Positions 8,889 through 19,144 of a stretch of DNA of 62,046 nucleotides are shown piece after piece. Position 1 is the stretch's first letter. The number at the start of each line of letters is the position of its first letter. Under the pieces are notes generated by a model that was given only the letters and a program-made list of their open reading frames with translations, had not been told where the DNA came from and did no database searches. Origin of the DNA: Thiotrichaceae bacterium (lineage in GTDB: Bacteria; Pseudomonadota; Gammaproteobacteria; Thiotrichales; Thiotrichaceae); the NCBI GenBank assembly GCA_015486375.1, contig WFRR01000052.1:1-62046 (forward strand), in the 5' to 3' direction. The translations under genes and the position numbers were made by a program.

Positions 8889-9950
8889 ATGACAAATACG
8901 CTTGAAGTTCCTGATTTAAATGCACGCGCCCACAGTATCCTAAAAGCTTTAGTTGAATCCTATATTCAAGCAGGTCAACCCGTTGGCTCAAAAACGATTG
9001 CTCAACAAAGTGGCTTATCACTGAGTCCTGCTACGATTCGCAATGTCATGGCTGACTTAGAGAATTTAGGCTGTATTGTTGCACCACATAAATCAGCAGG
9101 GCGTGTACCAACCTCATTAGGATACCGCCTGTTTATTAATGGCATGGTGGCAATACAACCTCTGATTAAATCAGAACTACAGCAGTTAAAAGGCGGCTTA
9201 TCACCTCATACTGACTTAGGCAGTTTAGTTAAATCCGCCAGTCATGTTTTATCAGGTATGACGCAACTAGCAGGGATTGTCAGTATTCCTAAACAAGATA
9301 GCTTAATGATTAAGCATCTGGATTTTGTGCGCTTGTCTGCACGGCGTATTTTAGTGGTTATGCTGATGGATGGCGATGAGGTGCAAAATCGGATTGTGAC
9401 TTTTAATCGTGATTTAAGTACAGATGAATTGCAATATGCGGCTAATTTTTTAAATAAAATTATTGTTGGCAAAGATATGGAACAGGCGAAAACCTACCTT
9501 GTCACAGCAATGCAGCAAGATCGTCAAGCCTTAAATCAAATGATGAAATCTGCAATCCATCTTGGTGAACAAGCTCTCAGCAGTCATAATGAAAAAGTGA
9601 GTCAAGCCAGTTGTTTGGTATCAGGAGAAAGTAATTTAATTGGACATGATGATTTAGCCGATATGAAGCAATTACGACAATTATTTACCGCGTTTAATCA
9701 AAAGCAAGAAATACTGAGTCTATTAAATCGTTGTATGCAAGCAGATGGCGTACAAATTTTTATTGGTAATGAATCAGGTTATTCTGTATTCAAAAATTGT
9801 AGTGTCGTCACTGCGCCCTATTCGATTAATGGACAGGCGATTGGCGTATTAGGTGTTATTGGGCCAAAACGTATGAATTATAAACGCGTGATTCCTGCAG
9901 TAGATGTCACCGCTAAATTATTGTCGTCAGCCCTTAATAATGGTGCTTAG
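8889..9950 (+). CDS. hrcA: Heat-inducible transcription repressor HrcA
   Basis: Winged-helix repressor of heat-shock operons that binds CIRCE elements and whose activity depends on GroE chaperonins. The N-terminal DNA-binding domain is clear: [28 protein letters not shown], then [35 protein letters not shown]. The C-terminal GAF-like portion ends with [20 protein letters not shown] and [20 protein letters not shown], which is typical. Length 353 is normal. Unusually it is followed by uvrB, overlapping its start, rather than by grpE/dnaK. Confidence 0.93.
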   Translation: MTNTLEVPDLNARAHSILKALVESYIQAGQPVGSKTIAQQSGLSLSPATIRNVMADLENLGCIVAPHKSAGRVPTSLGYRLFINGMVAIQPLIKSELQQLKGGLSPHTDLGSLVKSASHVLSGMTQLAGIVSIPKQDSLMIKHLDFVRLSARRILVVMLMDGDEVQNRIVTFNRDLSTDELQYAANFLNKIIVGKDMEQAKTYLVTAMQQDRQALNQMMKSAIHLGEQALSSHNEKVSQASCLVSGESNLIGHDDLADMKQLRQLFTAFNQKQEILSLLNRCMQADGVQIFIGNESGYSVFKNCSVVTAPYSINGQAIGVLGVIGPKRMNYKRVIPAVDVTAKLLSSALNNGA

Positions 9951-11964
9951 TGAAGTGAAACATCATTTTAAGTTAGTTACAGAATATCAAGCCGCAGGAG
10001 ATCAACCCAGTGCAATTCATTCACTTCTTAACGGACTTGAACAAGGCTTAATGCATCAAACCTTACTCGGTGTGACAGGCTCAGGTAAGACCTTTACGAT
10101 TGCAAATATTATTGAGAAAACCCAGCGTCCTACCTTAATTATGGCGCATAACAAAACTCTGGCTGCACAACTGTACGGGGAAATGAAAGCCTTTTTTCCG
10201 AATAATTCAGTTGAATATTTTGTTTCTTATTACGACTATTATCAGCCTGAAGCCTATGTTCCCTCTTCCGATGTTTATATTGAAAAAGATGCTTCGATCA
10301 ATAAACATATTGAGCAAATGCGCTTATCAGCGACCAAAGCTCTATTAGAGCAATCCGATGTCATTATTATTGCCACAGTGTCAGCAATTTATGGTTTAGG
10401 TGATCCAGCGGCTTATTTACAAATGATGCTGCATGTCGATCAAGGGGAACGAATAGAGCAACGGGCTATTTTGCACCGTTTAACAGAATTGCAATATAAT
10501 CGTAATGAAACCGCTTTTGAGCGCGGTTCGTATCGTGTCCGTGGTGATGTAATTGATATTTTTCCTGCTGAATCAGAGCGGGAAGCGGTACGGATAGAGT
10601 TATTTGATGATGAAATTGAACAACTCAGCTATTTTGATCCTTTAACGGGTAAAGTATTACGGCGTGTACCTCGTTTAACCATTTATCCTAAAACCCACTA
10701 TGCAACACCGCGCGAGGTATTATTAGATGCGATTGAAGCAATTAAAATAGAGTTAAAACAACGATTAATCGTATTGAATGAGCAGAAACATTTAGTGGAA
10801 GCACAACGCTTAGAACAACGGACTCAATTTGATATTGAAATGATCATGGAGTTGGGTTATTGCTCAGGCATTGAAAATTACTCTCGTTATCTTTCAGGAC
10901 GAGAAGCAGGACAAGCACCGCCTTGTTTACTCGATTACCTACCTGATAATGCCTTATTAGTTTTAGATGAATCTCATGTCACTGTGCCACAAATTGGTGC
11001 AATGTATAAAGGGGATCGTTCTCGTAAAGAAAATTTGGTTAATTATGGGTTTCGACTGCCCTCTGCTTTAGATAATCGCCCCTTAAAATTTACTGAATTT
11101 ACACAGATGACCCCACAGACAATTTATGTTTCTGCAACACCGGGTAATTATGAAAATGAGCATAGTGATAATATTGCGGAACAAGTGGTACGTCCAACGG
11201 GTTTAATCGACCCTGAAATTGAAATACGTCCGATTGCTTCTCAAGTTGATGACGTGATGTCAGAGATTACTCAACGAGCCGCACGGAATGAACGGGTATT
11301 AATTACTACCTTAACCAAACGCATGTCAGAAGATTTGACAGATTATCTAATGGAGCATGGTTTACGTGTTCGTTATTTACATGCTGATATTGATACGGTT
11401 GAGCGAGTAGAAATTATTCGTGATTTACGCCTTGGAGAGTTTGATGCTTTAATTGGTATTAATTTACTTCGAGAAGGCTTGGATCTACCTGAAGTCTCCT
11501 TAGTTGCCATTTTAGATGCAGATAAAGAGGGTTTTCTACGTTCAGAACGGGCTTTGATTCAAACTATTGGACGTGCGGCTAGAAATGTTAACGGTAAAGC
11601 GATTCTATATGGCAATCGCATCACTAAATCTATGCAAGCTGCCATTGATGAGACTCAGCGACGACGTGAAAAGCAAATAGAGCATAATCGTCAACACAAT
11701 ATTACCCCAACAACCATTAATAAGAAAATTAGGGATGTTATGCAGAGTAATGAGCGTTACTCAAGCAATGACTCCCAAGCCGACATTTTAAAGGTTGCAG
11801 AACAACAAGCTACTTATAAAAAGCTCAGTCCACAGGCATTGGCTAAAGCAATTAAACAACTTGAAAAACAAATGCTAGACCATGCTGAAGCATTAGAGTT
11901 TGAACAGGCAGCTCAACTGCGTGATCAAATCGAACAGATTAAACAGACGGCTTATCTCACATAA
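9940..11964 (+). CDS. uvrB: UvrABC system protein B
   Basis: Damage-verifying helicase of nucleotide excision repair, acting with UvrA and UvrC. Walker A GVTGSGKT lies near residue 44, the beta-hairpin region [12 protein letters not shown] follows, then the DESH Walker B box, the helicase motifs [16 protein letters not shown] and QTIGRAARN, and a C-terminal UVR motif around [23 protein letters not shown] that binds UvrC. ATG 9940 fits the family start and makes an 11-base overlap with hrcA (GTG 9943 is an alternative); the longer frame from 9904 would add residues not found in UvrB. Translational coupling with hrcA is likely. Confidence 0.95.
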   Translation: MVLSEVKHHFKLVTEYQAAGDQPSAIHSLLNGLEQGLMHQTLLGVTGSGKTFTIANIIEKTQRPTLIMAHNKTLAAQLYGEMKAFFPNNSVEYFVSYYDYYQPEAYVPSSDVYIEKDASINKHIEQMRLSATKALLEQSDVIIIATVSAIYGLGDPAAYLQMMLHVDQGERIEQRAILHRLTELQYNRNETAFERGSYRVRGDVIDIFPAESEREAVRIELFDDEIEQLSYFDPLTGKVLRRVPRLTIYPKTHYATPREVLLDAIEAIKIELKQRLIVLNEQKHLVEAQRLEQRTQFDIEMIMELGYCSGIENYSRYLSGREAGQAPPCLLDYLPDNALLVLDESHVTVPQIGAMYKGDRSRKENLVNYGFRLPSALDNRPLKFTEFTQMTPQTIYVSATPGNYENEHSDNIAEQVVRPTGLIDPEIEIRPIASQVDDVMSEITQRAARNERVLITTLTKRMSEDLTDYLMEHGLRVRYLHADIDTVERVEIIRDLRLGEFDALIGINLLREGLDLPEVSLVAILDADKEGFLRSERALIQTIGRAARNVNGKAILYGNRITKSMQAAIDETQRRREKQIEHNRQHNITPTTINKKIRDVMQSNERYSSNDSQADILKVAEQQATYKKLSPQALAKAIKQLEKQMLDHAEALEFEQAAQLRDQIEQIKQTAYLT

Positions 11965-12033
11965 GCTTTAACTAGCGAAATTGATAACAAGCTGCTAGAT
12001 TTAGAACCATTCATATTATTCTCAGGACGAAGA

Positions 12034-14076
12034 ATGTCAGCACGCAATATATTGATTACATCTGCCCTCCCTTATGCCAATGGACATATTCATTTAGGAC
12101 ATTTACTGGAATACATCCAGACTGATATTTGGGCACGTTTTCAAAAGCTCAGAGGACATAATTGTCATTATGTCTGTGCAGATGATGCCCATGGCACACC
12201 GATTATGATTCGGGCTAAACAGGAAGGGATTACGCCTGAAAAGTTGATTGCAGATATGTCGGTGGCACATCAAGCGGATTTTGCAGGTTTTCATATTGAC
12301 TTTGATTATTTCTATTCAACCCATTCCCCTGAAAATGAAGCTTTTGCTCAACAGATTTATTTAGCCGCTAAAGCCAATAGTCATATTGAAGAAAAAACCA
12401 TTCAACAAGCTTACGACCCTAAAGCTAAAATGTTTTTACCTGATCGTTTTATTAAAGGTGAATGTCCTAAATGTGGTGCGGATGATCAATACGGTGATAA
12501 CTGTGAAGCCTGTGGTGCAAGTTACGACACCACGGATGTAATTAATCCTGTTTCCACAGTGACAGGCACTAAACCCATCAATAAAGAAACGGATCATTAC
12601 TTTTTTAAGTTAGGTGATTTTCAGGATTACTTAGAAGATTTTCTGAATAGCGGTGCAGTACAAAAAGAAATCGCGAATAAGATGAAAGAATGGTTTGCCG
12701 AGGGCTTAAATAATTGGGATATTTCTCGGGATGCACCTTATTGGGGTTTTAAGATTCCTGACTCAGATAACAAATATTTCTATGTTTGGGTTGATGCACC
12801 AATGGGTTACCTCGCTAGCTTTCAGAAGTTGTGTGAGAGTAAAGGCATTGATTTCAATGAATACTGGAAGCCAGATTCTGAAGCAGAAGTATATCACTTT
12901 ATTGGTAAGGATATTGCCTACTTTCATACACTGTTTTGGCCAGCCTTATTAAAAGCAGGTAATTTTCGTTCTCCCACAGGCGTATTTTGTCATGGATTTT
13001 TACAAGTCAATGGTGCAAAAATGTCAAAGTCACGCGGGACATTTATTCAAGCCAGTAGCTATTTAAAACATTTGAATCCTGAATGGTTACGCTATTACTA
13101 TGCAGCCAAATTAGGCAATACTGTTGATGATATTGATCTAAATTTGGAAGACTTTATCCAACGGGTAAACAGTGATTTAGTGGGTAAAGTGGTTAATATT
13201 GCTTCCCGTTGTGCAGGTTTTATTAATAAGAAATTTTCTCAAACTTTATCGACCGAATTAGCGAATACCTCGTTATATCAGGAGTTCATTGATGCTTCAG
13301 AGTCGATTGCTGAATTGTATGAGCAGCGTCGTTATAGTAAAGCTGTGAGAGAAATTATGACACTGGCTGATCATGCTAATCAATATATTGATGAAGCCAA
13401 GCCGTGGGTATTGGTTAAAGATGCTGAACGCATTAATGAAGTCCAAGCGATTTGTACCCAAGGCTTAAATATGTTCCGTGCCATTATGGTATATTTAAAG
13501 CCCATTGTGCCTGAATTGGCTAAAGCTTCAGAAGATTTCCTTAATGCGGGTGAGCTTAGCTGGGATAGTGTTCAAAAGCCCTTGCTCGGTCGGGAAATTA
13601 ATCAATTTAAAGCCTTGATGACGCGAGCAGACAAAAAACAAGTTGATGCCATGTTAACGGAAAACCAGCAGCACCTAGAAGCTGCTCAAGCTGCCAGTCA
13701 AACTGAGTCAAAACAGAGTGAGAGTCAACTCAGTAAAGACCCTATTAGTGAAACTATTAGTTTTGAAGAATTTTCTAAAGTTGACCTTCGTATTGCTAAA
13801 ATTGTTAAAGCAGAATCGGTTAAAAAAGCTAATAAATTACTGCAACTGACCCTTGATCTAGGTGGTGAACAGCGCAATGTGTTAGCAGGGATCAAATCTG
13901 CCTATGCTCCTGAAGATTTGGAAGGACGCTATACGGTGATGGTCGCCAATCTTGCTTCACGTAAAATGAAGTTCGGGACATCCGAAGGCATGGTTTTAGC
14001 CGCAGGACCAGGTGGCGAAGATTTATTTATTCTAAGCCCTGATTCAGGTGCGAAAGCAGGTATGCGGATTAAATAA
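12034..14076 (+). CDS. metG: Methionyl-tRNA synthetase
   Basis: Class I aminoacyl-tRNA synthetase charging tRNA-Met. The HIGH box is GHIHLGH near residue 18, the zinc knuckle has CPKC...CEAC around residues 145-165, and the KMSKSRG loop lies near residue 330. After an Ala/Gln/Ser-rich linker (about 545-575), the C-terminal Trbp111/EMAP-type tRNA-binding domain runs from FSKVDLRIAKI to the end, so this is the long homodimeric form (680 residues). It follows uvrB by about 70 bases and precedes a moeB-type gene by 5 bases. Confidence 0.96.
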   Translation: MSARNILITSALPYANGHIHLGHLLEYIQTDIWARFQKLRGHNCHYVCADDAHGTPIMIRAKQEGITPEKLIADMSVAHQADFAGFHIDFDYFYSTHSPENEAFAQQIYLAAKANSHIEEKTIQQAYDPKAKMFLPDRFIKGECPKCGADDQYGDNCEACGASYDTTDVINPVSTVTGTKPINKETDHYFFKLGDFQDYLEDFLNSGAVQKEIANKMKEWFAEGLNNWDISRDAPYWGFKIPDSDNKYFYVWVDAPMGYLASFQKLCESKGIDFNEYWKPDSEAEVYHFIGKDIAYFHTLFWPALLKAGNFRSPTGVFCHGFLQVNGAKMSKSRGTFIQASSYLKHLNPEWLRYYYAAKLGNTVDDIDLNLEDFIQRVNSDLVGKVVNIASRCAGFINKKFSQTLSTELANTSLYQEFIDASESIAELYEQRRYSKAVREIMTLADHANQYIDEAKPWVLVKDAERINEVQAICTQGLNMFRAIMVYLKPIVPELAKASEDFLNAGELSWDSVQKPLLGREINQFKALMTRADKKQVDAMLTENQQHLEAAQAASQTESKQSESQLSKDPISETISFEEFSKVDLRIAKIVKAESVKKANKLLQLTLDLGGEQRNVLAGIKSAYAPEDLEGRYTVMVANLASRKMKFGTSEGMVLAAGPGGEDLFILSPDSGAKAGMRIK

Positions 14077-14081
14077 ATATT

Positions 14082-14846
14082 ATGTCAGATGGAATGAATG
14101 ACGAGCAATTACTGCGTTATAGTCGGCAAATATTATTACCTGATGTCGATATTGCAGGGCAAGAAACACTCTTAAATTCCCGTGTATTGATTATGGGTTT
14201 AGGCGGGCTGGGCGCACCTGTAGCGATGTATTTAGCCGCAGCAGGGGTGGGTCAGATGACACTGGTCGATTTTGATAGAGTCGATTTAAGTAATCTACAA
14301 CGCCAATTTATTCATTCCACTGACTCGATTGGAATGCTTAAGGTTGAGTCGGCTAAACAGCGTTTATACGCGATGAACCCTGAAGTTAACTATCGCACCA
14401 TTAGCAATAAAGTCTCTATGTCACAGTTGTATAATGAGGTTGAGCAGTATGATGTTGTATTAGATTGTACGGATAATTTTCCGAGTCGTTTCGGTATTAA
14501 TCAAGTCTGTGTACACACTTCAACCCCTTTAGTTTCAGGGGCAGTCATTCGTATGGAAGGGCAAATTAGTACTTTTGATTATCGTCAAAAGGACTATGCC
14601 TGTTATCAATGTTTATATGGTGATGCGGATAGTGCTATTAATGATAGTGAAGATACCTGTAGTACGACAGGAGTACTTGCACCCGTAGCAGGCGTTATCG
14701 GTAGTTTGCAGGCCACTGAAGCCTTGAAGTTATTACTCGGCTTACCGTGCTTAACAGGACGTTTAATGATCTTTGATGCTAAATATATGCAGTGGCGAGA
14801 AATGAATTTACGTAAAGACCCTAACTGTCGTGTGTGTGGTCGTTAA
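14082..14846 (+). CDS. moeB: Molybdopterin-synthase adenylyltransferase / ThiF-type E1-like enzyme
   Basis: E1-like enzyme that adenylates the C-terminal Gly-Gly of a ubiquitin-fold sulfur carrier (MoaD or ThiS). The nucleotide-binding motif MGLGGLGAPVAMYLAAAGVG, the LVDFDRVDLSNLQRQ segment and the DCTDNFPSR motif are clear, as are two zinc CxxC pairs (CYQC and CRVC). Length 254 is typical for MoeB. MoeB and ThiF cannot be told apart securely from sequence; no moa, moe or thi genes adjoin it. It ends 1 base before the convergent gpsA. Confidence 0.85.
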   Translation: MSDGMNDEQLLRYSRQILLPDVDIAGQETLLNSRVLIMGLGGLGAPVAMYLAAAGVGQMTLVDFDRVDLSNLQRQFIHSTDSIGMLKVESAKQRLYAMNPEVNYRTISNKVSMSQLYNEVEQYDVVLDCTDNFPSRFGINQVCVHTSTPLVSGAVIRMEGQISTFDYRQKDYACYQCLYGDADSAINDSEDTCSTTGVLAPVAGVIGSLQATEALKLLLGLPCLTGRLMIFDAKYMQWREMNLRKDPNCRVCGR

Positions 14847-15848
14847 TTAAAACTCAGATTTTACACGAGGGGTCAGTAATGAGCTAACTGCATGATGAGC
14901 AGATAAACCTTGATGTAAGATTTGATGTACATGCTCACAAATAGGCATTTCCACACCAATATTTTGGGCTAATAAATTAATTGCTTGACTGGATTTAACC
15001 CCTTCAACTGCTTGACCAATTTCTTTCATTGCCGTATGACATGATTTACCTTCTCCAAGTGCTATACCCAGTCGACGGTTACGTGATTGATCGTCAGTAC
15101 AAGTTAATACTAAGTCACCGACCCCTGCTAAACCCATCATGGTTTCAGCTTGTGATCCCATCGCTTTACCCAGTCGAATCATTTCAGCTAAGCCTCGGGT
15201 AATAATCGCCGCGCGGGCATTCGCACCAAAACCTAAACCATCAGAAATACCTGCTGCAATCGCAAGGATATTTTTAATTGCACCGCCAAGCTCTACACCG
15301 ATAACATCATCACTAGTATAAACCCGAAAATTATTACTCATAAATGCTTGAGCAATTTGCTTGGCAAGCGAGGCATGTTGTGAAGCCACCGTCATTGCTG
15401 TTGGTAAGCCCTGTGCCACTTCACCCGCAAAGGTAGGACCTGAAATAACTGCATAATTTTTAAAATTAGGCAGTTCCTCTTGCAAAACTTGGTGCAAAAG
15501 TTTGCCGCTATCAACCTCTAAACCTTTACTCGCCCAAATAATATGGTGATGCGGTTTAATATTCGCCTTAATATTTTGCAGTAATTGTCGAAATCCATGA
15601 CTAGGAACAACAATTAATTGATGCTCAGCATAATCAAGTAACTCAATCAGGTTTGCACTGCAATGTAGTGTGTCAGGAAAGTGAGCGTGAGGAAGATATT
15701 GTGCATTTTCTCGGGCAGCTTCAATGGTTTTAATATGTGCAGGTTTTATATCCCATAAAAGCACGCCAATTTGCTGACGAGCCAGTTGCAGAGCCAGTGC
15801 AGTTCCCCAAGAACCTGCACCATAAACGGCTACCTTTTTAATTGTCAC
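14847..15848 (-). CDS. gpsA: Glycerol-3-phosphate dehydrogenase [NAD(P)+]
   Basis: Makes sn-glycerol-3-phosphate from dihydroxyacetone phosphate for phospholipid synthesis. The N-terminal dinucleotide fold VAVYGAGSWGTALALQLA, the SKGLEVDSGKLL stretch, ISGPTFAGEVAQGLPTA with the GPxFA signature, and GVELGGAIKNILAIAAGISDGLG with the catalytic lysine are all present. The start is a GTG whose last bases form the secB stop (GTGA overlap), so gpsA is translationally coupled to secB. The order secB-gpsA is conserved in many gammaproteobacteria. Confidence 0.95.
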   Translation of the reverse strand: MTIKKVAVYGAGSWGTALALQLARQQIGVLLWDIKPAHIKTIEAARENAQYLPHAHFPDTLHCSANLIELLDYAEHQLIVVPSHGFRQLLQNIKANIKPHHHIIWASKGLEVDSGKLLHQVLQEELPNFKNYAVISGPTFAGEVAQGLPTAMTVASQHASLAKQIAQAFMSNNFRVYTSDDVIGVELGGAIKNILAIAAGISDGLGFGANARAAIITRGLAEMIRLGKAMGSQAETMMGLAGVGDLVLTCTDDQSRNRRLGIALGEGKSCHTAMKEIGQAVEGVKSSQAINLLAQNIGVEMPICEHVHQILHQGLSAHHAVSSLLTPRVKSEF

Positions 15849-16342
15849 GCAAGTTGACTAGCGCTATCGGCTTCTGCTGCATTTTGTTCTTCTAAACGCT
15901 GTGCATAGAGAGCATCGAAGTTAATCGGTGAAAGGTGCATTTCTGGAAATCCACCTTTTGAAACCAAACTGGCAATGGCTTCTCGGGCGTAAGGAAATAG
16001 AGAAGTTGGGCAGTAACTTGCTAATAATTGATTTTTGTAATCTGCGTCATAGCCTGTAATATAAAAGACACCCGCTTGATTCACTTCCACTAAAAATGCG
16101 GTTTGTTCTTTACTTTTAACAGTGACTGTAATAATTAATTCCACCTCATAATGATCATCTTCCAAAGGATTCACATTGGTATTGAGCTGTAAATTGGTTT
16201 CTGGTTGCCACTCGGACGCAAAAATCTGCGGTGTATGAGGGGACTCAAAGGAAATATCCTTCGCATAAATACGTTGGATAATAAATTGCGGTTCTTCGTT
16301 GGGTGTTGCGTCTGGCATATCTGTTCTGTCTGTATTATTCAA
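15845..16342 (-). CDS. secB: Protein-export chaperone SecB
   Basis: Cytoplasmic tetrameric chaperone that keeps preproteins unfolded and hands them to SecA. Family features: FIIQRIYAKDISFESPHTP near the N-terminus, the VELIITVTVKSKEQTAFLVEVNQAGVF strands and CPTSLFPYAREAIASLVSKGGFPEMHLSPINFDALY. It is 165 residues including an acidic N-terminus (about 15 residues) and an acidic Ala-rich tail, as usual. It sits between grxC and gpsA, the standard order. Confidence 0.95.
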   Translation of the reverse strand: MNNTDRTDMPDATPNEEPQFIIQRIYAKDISFESPHTPQIFASEWQPETNLQLNTNVNPLEDDHYEVELIITVTVKSKEQTAFLVEVNQAGVFYITGYDADYKNQLLASYCPTSLFPYAREAIASLVSKGGFPEMHLSPINFDALYAQRLEEQNAAEADSASQLA

Positions 16343-16373
16343 AAATAGGTGAAATCGATTAAATTAGATCGGT

Positions 16374-16643
16374 TTAAATACTTTGATCTAATGCAAGTAA
16401 GTCATCCAGTTGTCCTGATCGATTTTGGGCTGCAAGATCATCATAACCACCGACATGGTAATCACCAATAAATATTTGTGGCACAGTGTTACGACCACTT
16501 TTATTCGCCATTTCTTCCCATAAATCGCTATTACCGCCAACATTAATGGTGGTGTACTCAATTTTTTTACTTTTAAGTAACATATGCGCACGTAAGCAAT
16601 AGGGGCAAAATTTTGTGGTATAAATTAAAACTTCAGGGTTCAT
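16374..16643 (-). CDS. grxC: Glutaredoxin 3
   Basis: Small glutathione-dependent thiol oxidoreductase. The dithiol active site CPYC lies at residues 13-16, followed by the glutathione-binding TVPQIFIG (cis-proline) and GGYDDLAA motifs. 89 residues is the normal GrxC length. It lies between the rhodanese and secB genes, the same order as in enterobacteria (yibN-grxC-secB-gpsA). Confidence 0.93.
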   Translation of the reverse strand: MNPEVLIYTTKFCPYCLRAHMLLKSKKIEYTTINVGGNSDLWEEMANKSGRNTVPQIFIGDYHVGGYDDLAAQNRSGQLDDLLALDQSI

Positions 16644-16667
16644 GACTTGTTTCCTTGCGCTTTTATT

Positions 16668-17093
16668 TTATTGCTTATGAATGGGTAAATTAGCAGATTC
16701 CCAGCTCATAATTCCACCTGCTAAATTATAGACATCGGAGAAACCTAACTGTGTTAATTTTTGACAGGCGGTGCTGGAGCGATTACCACTTCGACAATAA
16801 ATTAAAATAGGCTTATCCTTTGCATTGTTGAGCTGTGACATTTGATCAGATAGTGAGCCCAGCGGAATATGTTTTGCACCATTAATAATGCCTGCCTGTA
16901 CTTCCTTATCCTCTCGAACATCAACCACAACAGTCTCATCTTTATTGAGCAATTGCACTGCTTCATTCGTATTGATTTGATTATATTTACGCGTTAGACG
17001 AGCAATCTCTATTTTGACAATAAAAGCAATAACCACTACCAAGCCTATAAAGAGAAGCGGGTTATTTTGGACAAAAGTTATATATTCTGTCAT
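16668..17093 (-). CDS. Membrane-anchored rhodanese-like sulfurtransferase (YibN-like)
   Basis: Single rhodanese domain preceded by one N-terminal membrane segment (PLLFIGLVVVIAFIVKIEIA), with the catalytic domain probably on the cytoplasmic side. The active-site loop is YCRSGNRSS with the persulfide-forming cysteine. ATG 17093 is preferred to the TTG two codons upstream. It could transfer sulfane sulfur; its placement next to an ArsR regulator with sulfur-sensor cysteines and a glutaredoxin supports a role in sulfur or thiol handling, but its acceptor is unknown. Confidence 0.85.
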   Translation of the reverse strand: MTEYITFVQNNPLLFIGLVVVIAFIVKIEIARLTRKYNQINTNEAVQLLNKDETVVVDVREDKEVQAGIINGAKHIPLGSLSDQMSQLNNAKDKPILIYCRSGNRSSTACQKLTQLGFSDVYNLAGGIMSWESANLPIHKQ

Positions 17094-17148
17094 AGCCAAG
17101 TATCCATAAAATGGCTTATATTACCTGATAAGTGCTTAAGGTACACCC

Positions 17149-17493
17149 CTAGCGGGCAACTCGACAAAAAACATCTTGCATCATACTAATGAGTCTTAAG
17201 GTGCGGGTATCTCCGACGCGATAAAAGACCCGATTAGCATCTTTTCGAGAGGATAAAACGCCTTTATCACGTAAAATAGCTAAATGTTGCGAAATATTAC
17301 TTTGGGATGTTCCTACGAAAGAAACAATTTCTTGAACACTGTATTCTTTTGCACCCAATACACATAATATTTTGAGTCTTAAAGGATGCGAAATGGCTTT
17401 AAGTGAACGAGAGGCACGTTCAATATCCTCTTCACGATTTAGCAAGTCTGCGACGAGTTCACAGCTTTCTGCTGTACTGGGAGTATGATCCAT
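17149..17493 (-). CDS. ArsR-family repressor, probable sulfane-sulfur sensor type
   Basis: Winged-helix regulator of 114 residues. The region SHPLRLKILCVLGAKEYSVQEIVSFVGTSQSNISQHLAILRDKGVL is the ArsR HTH and RVFYRVGD is the wing. Cysteines at residues 44 and 110 are 66 apart, the same spacing as the two redox cysteines (41 and 107) of SqrR/BigR-type persulfide sensors, and they sit in equivalent helices; there is a further Cys at 11. It lies just upstream of the rhodanese gene (about 55 bases) and divergent from envC. Regulation of the downstream rhodanese-grxC operon is inferred. No clear operator dyad could be assigned in the flanking gap. Confidence 0.78.
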   Translation of the reverse strand: MDHTPSTAESCELVADLLNREEDIERASRSLKAISHPLRLKILCVLGAKEYSVQEIVSFVGTSQSNISQHLAILRDKGVLSSRKDANRVFYRVGDTRTLRLISMMQDVFCRVAR

Positions 17494-17884
17494 AACTTAT
17501 TTAGGCTCTGTATTTGTTTGGTTTATTAGGGGCTTTTTAGCGTTGAGGAATTTATAAGAAATAAATAATAAAAACAAATATTTATACATCATTTTTTAAA
17601 TGATAATATTTAGGTTCTATCTATATTTTGATCGTAGATACAAGAGATTGAGTTAAACAAAAATTTCCTAGTTCAATACTCAAGATTATATAAAGATTGA
17701 TAGTATCTTCAAAGACTAGTACCGTTTACCTCATCGCCTTAATAATGATTCTTCAACATCAATTTTTTGATCAATATGGAATATTACTATCTATATGTAA
17801 AATAATATACTTATACACTAAAGTATACAAATTATTAACGCTACACGTACAATTTTTAAAAATTAATGGAATATTAACCTTAAA
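17494..17884. other. Divergent intergenic region between the ArsR gene and envC
   Basis: AT-rich 391-base gap that must contain the promoters of two divergent units. A 63-codon open frame (17697-17888) overlaps the envC start and has a hydrophobic, low-complexity translation without a ribosome-binding site; it is not called. A loose ATCTA/TAGAT dyad lies around 17620-17640 but is too weak to assign. Confidence 0.5.
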
Positions 17885-19144
17885 ATGATGGATATAAGAA
17901 AATTATTTCTTCGCAGCTATTGGGGTCTTTTTCTAATATTTGCAAGTACTGCTTTGACTTTTGTTGCAGCAGAAGATAATAGTAAAGTTAGTAAACAAAT
18001 CAAACAGCTATCTAATAGTATCGAAACAGAAAAAGCACAGTTTAAACAATTACGAACAGAAGTCGAAAAAGTAGAAAAACAACTTGGGACAATTGCACAA
18101 CAAAAAAAGAAAACCCAGCAAGATATTAGAGGCTCTAAACGTAAATTAAACCAATTGCGGACTGAAAAGCATCAACTTAATAGTGAGCTAGAACAACAAA
18201 GGGAAGCATTAGCACAACAATTACAAGCACTCTATTCCGCAGGAGAGCAGTCTCATTTACGTTTATTATTACGCCAAGATGAACCTTCTGAAATCAGTCG
18301 AACCATGAAATATTTTGAGTACTTTAATAATGCTCGTGTACTAAAAATTCAATTGGCACAAACCACCTTGACGAAATTAAAACAATTAGAACAAACAATG
18401 CGGACTGAACAAAAGAAAGGGGTTGCACTGATTGCACAGTTAAGTACAGAATCTAAACAAGTGCAACAACTCCTATTACTACGCTCTAAAGGTCTAGATA
18501 AATTAAATAGCACAATCTCCAGTAAAGAACAGCGTTTAGAACATTTGCTCGCTGAAGAAGCAAAGTTACAGGCTGTTGTGGATAAGATCTCAAAGAATGT
18601 TGAACCCCTTCCTTATCAACCGCAGGTCGATAAGGAAATTGTCAAGAAAGATGACAACAAAATTAAGTCTATCAATGAAAAAACCCCTATCGCTTCCTCT
18701 ACACCAATAAATAAGGGTAAAAAAGTGACTACCCATAAAGTACCGAATAAAGTAATGAGTAGGTTAAAAGGTAAATTATCTTGGCCAATTGCAGGTGTTA
18801 TGATTCATCGCTATGGTGATAAAAGGGATGGACAAGAAAAATGGAATGCTGTGGTATTAGCTGCGAAGACAGGGACAAAGGTCAAAGCCATCGCCAAAGG
18901 TCAGGTGGTTTTTTCTGATTGGATGGGCGATTTTGGACAGATGGTGATTATTCAACATGATAAAGAATATTTAAGTATGTATGGTTACAACAGCGTTCTG
19001 AATAAGAAGGAAGGTGACTGGGTTCAAGCAGGTGATATTATTTCAGAAGTGGGTAATTCCGGTGGACGAGACCGAGATGCACTTTACTTTAAAATTGTAA
19101 AGGGAAGCAAACCACAAAATCCTAACCCTTGGTTTAAACTCTGA
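17885..19144 (+). CDS. envC: Murein hydrolase activator EnvC-like, degenerate LytM
   Basis: Periplasmic divisome factor that activates amidases. The signal peptide (hydrophobic YWGLFLIFASTALTFVAA) is followed by a long coiled coil (about residues 35-250, with EQQREALAQQLQALYSAGEQSHLRLLLRQ, a typical EnvC stretch) and a C-terminal LytM/M23 fold from about 300. The zinc ligands are lost: a KWNAVVL strand replaces the first H-x3-D motif, YLSMYGYN replaces the usual YAHL and LYFKIVK replaces LHFEIR. This degeneracy is the hallmark of EnvC-type activators rather than active peptidases. It lies upstream of ctpA, a common arrangement. Confidence 0.88.
   Translation: MMDIRKLFLRSYWGLFLIFASTALTFVAAEDNSKVSKQIKQLSNSIETEKAQFKQLRTEVEKVEKQLGTIAQQKKKTQQDIRGSKRKLNQLRTEKHQLNSELEQQREALAQQLQALYSAGEQSHLRLLLRQDEPSEISRTMKYFEYFNNARVLKIQLAQTTLTKLKQLEQTMRTEQKKGVALIAQLSTESKQVQQLLLLRSKGLDKLNSTISSKEQRLEHLLAEEAKLQAVVDKISKNVEPLPYQPQVDKEIVKKDDNKIKSINEKTPIASSTPINKGKKVTTHKVPNKVMSRLKGKLSWPIAGVMIHRYGDKRDGQEKWNAVVLAAKTGTKVKAIAKGQVVFSDWMGDFGQMVIIQHDKEYLSMYGYNSVLNKKEGDWVQAGDIISEVGNSGGRDRDALYFKIVKGSKPQNPNPWFKL

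Noticed and set aside
17697-17888. 63-codon open frame just before envC
   Set aside because: Overlaps the envC start, no ribosome-binding site, low-complexity hydrophobic translation.
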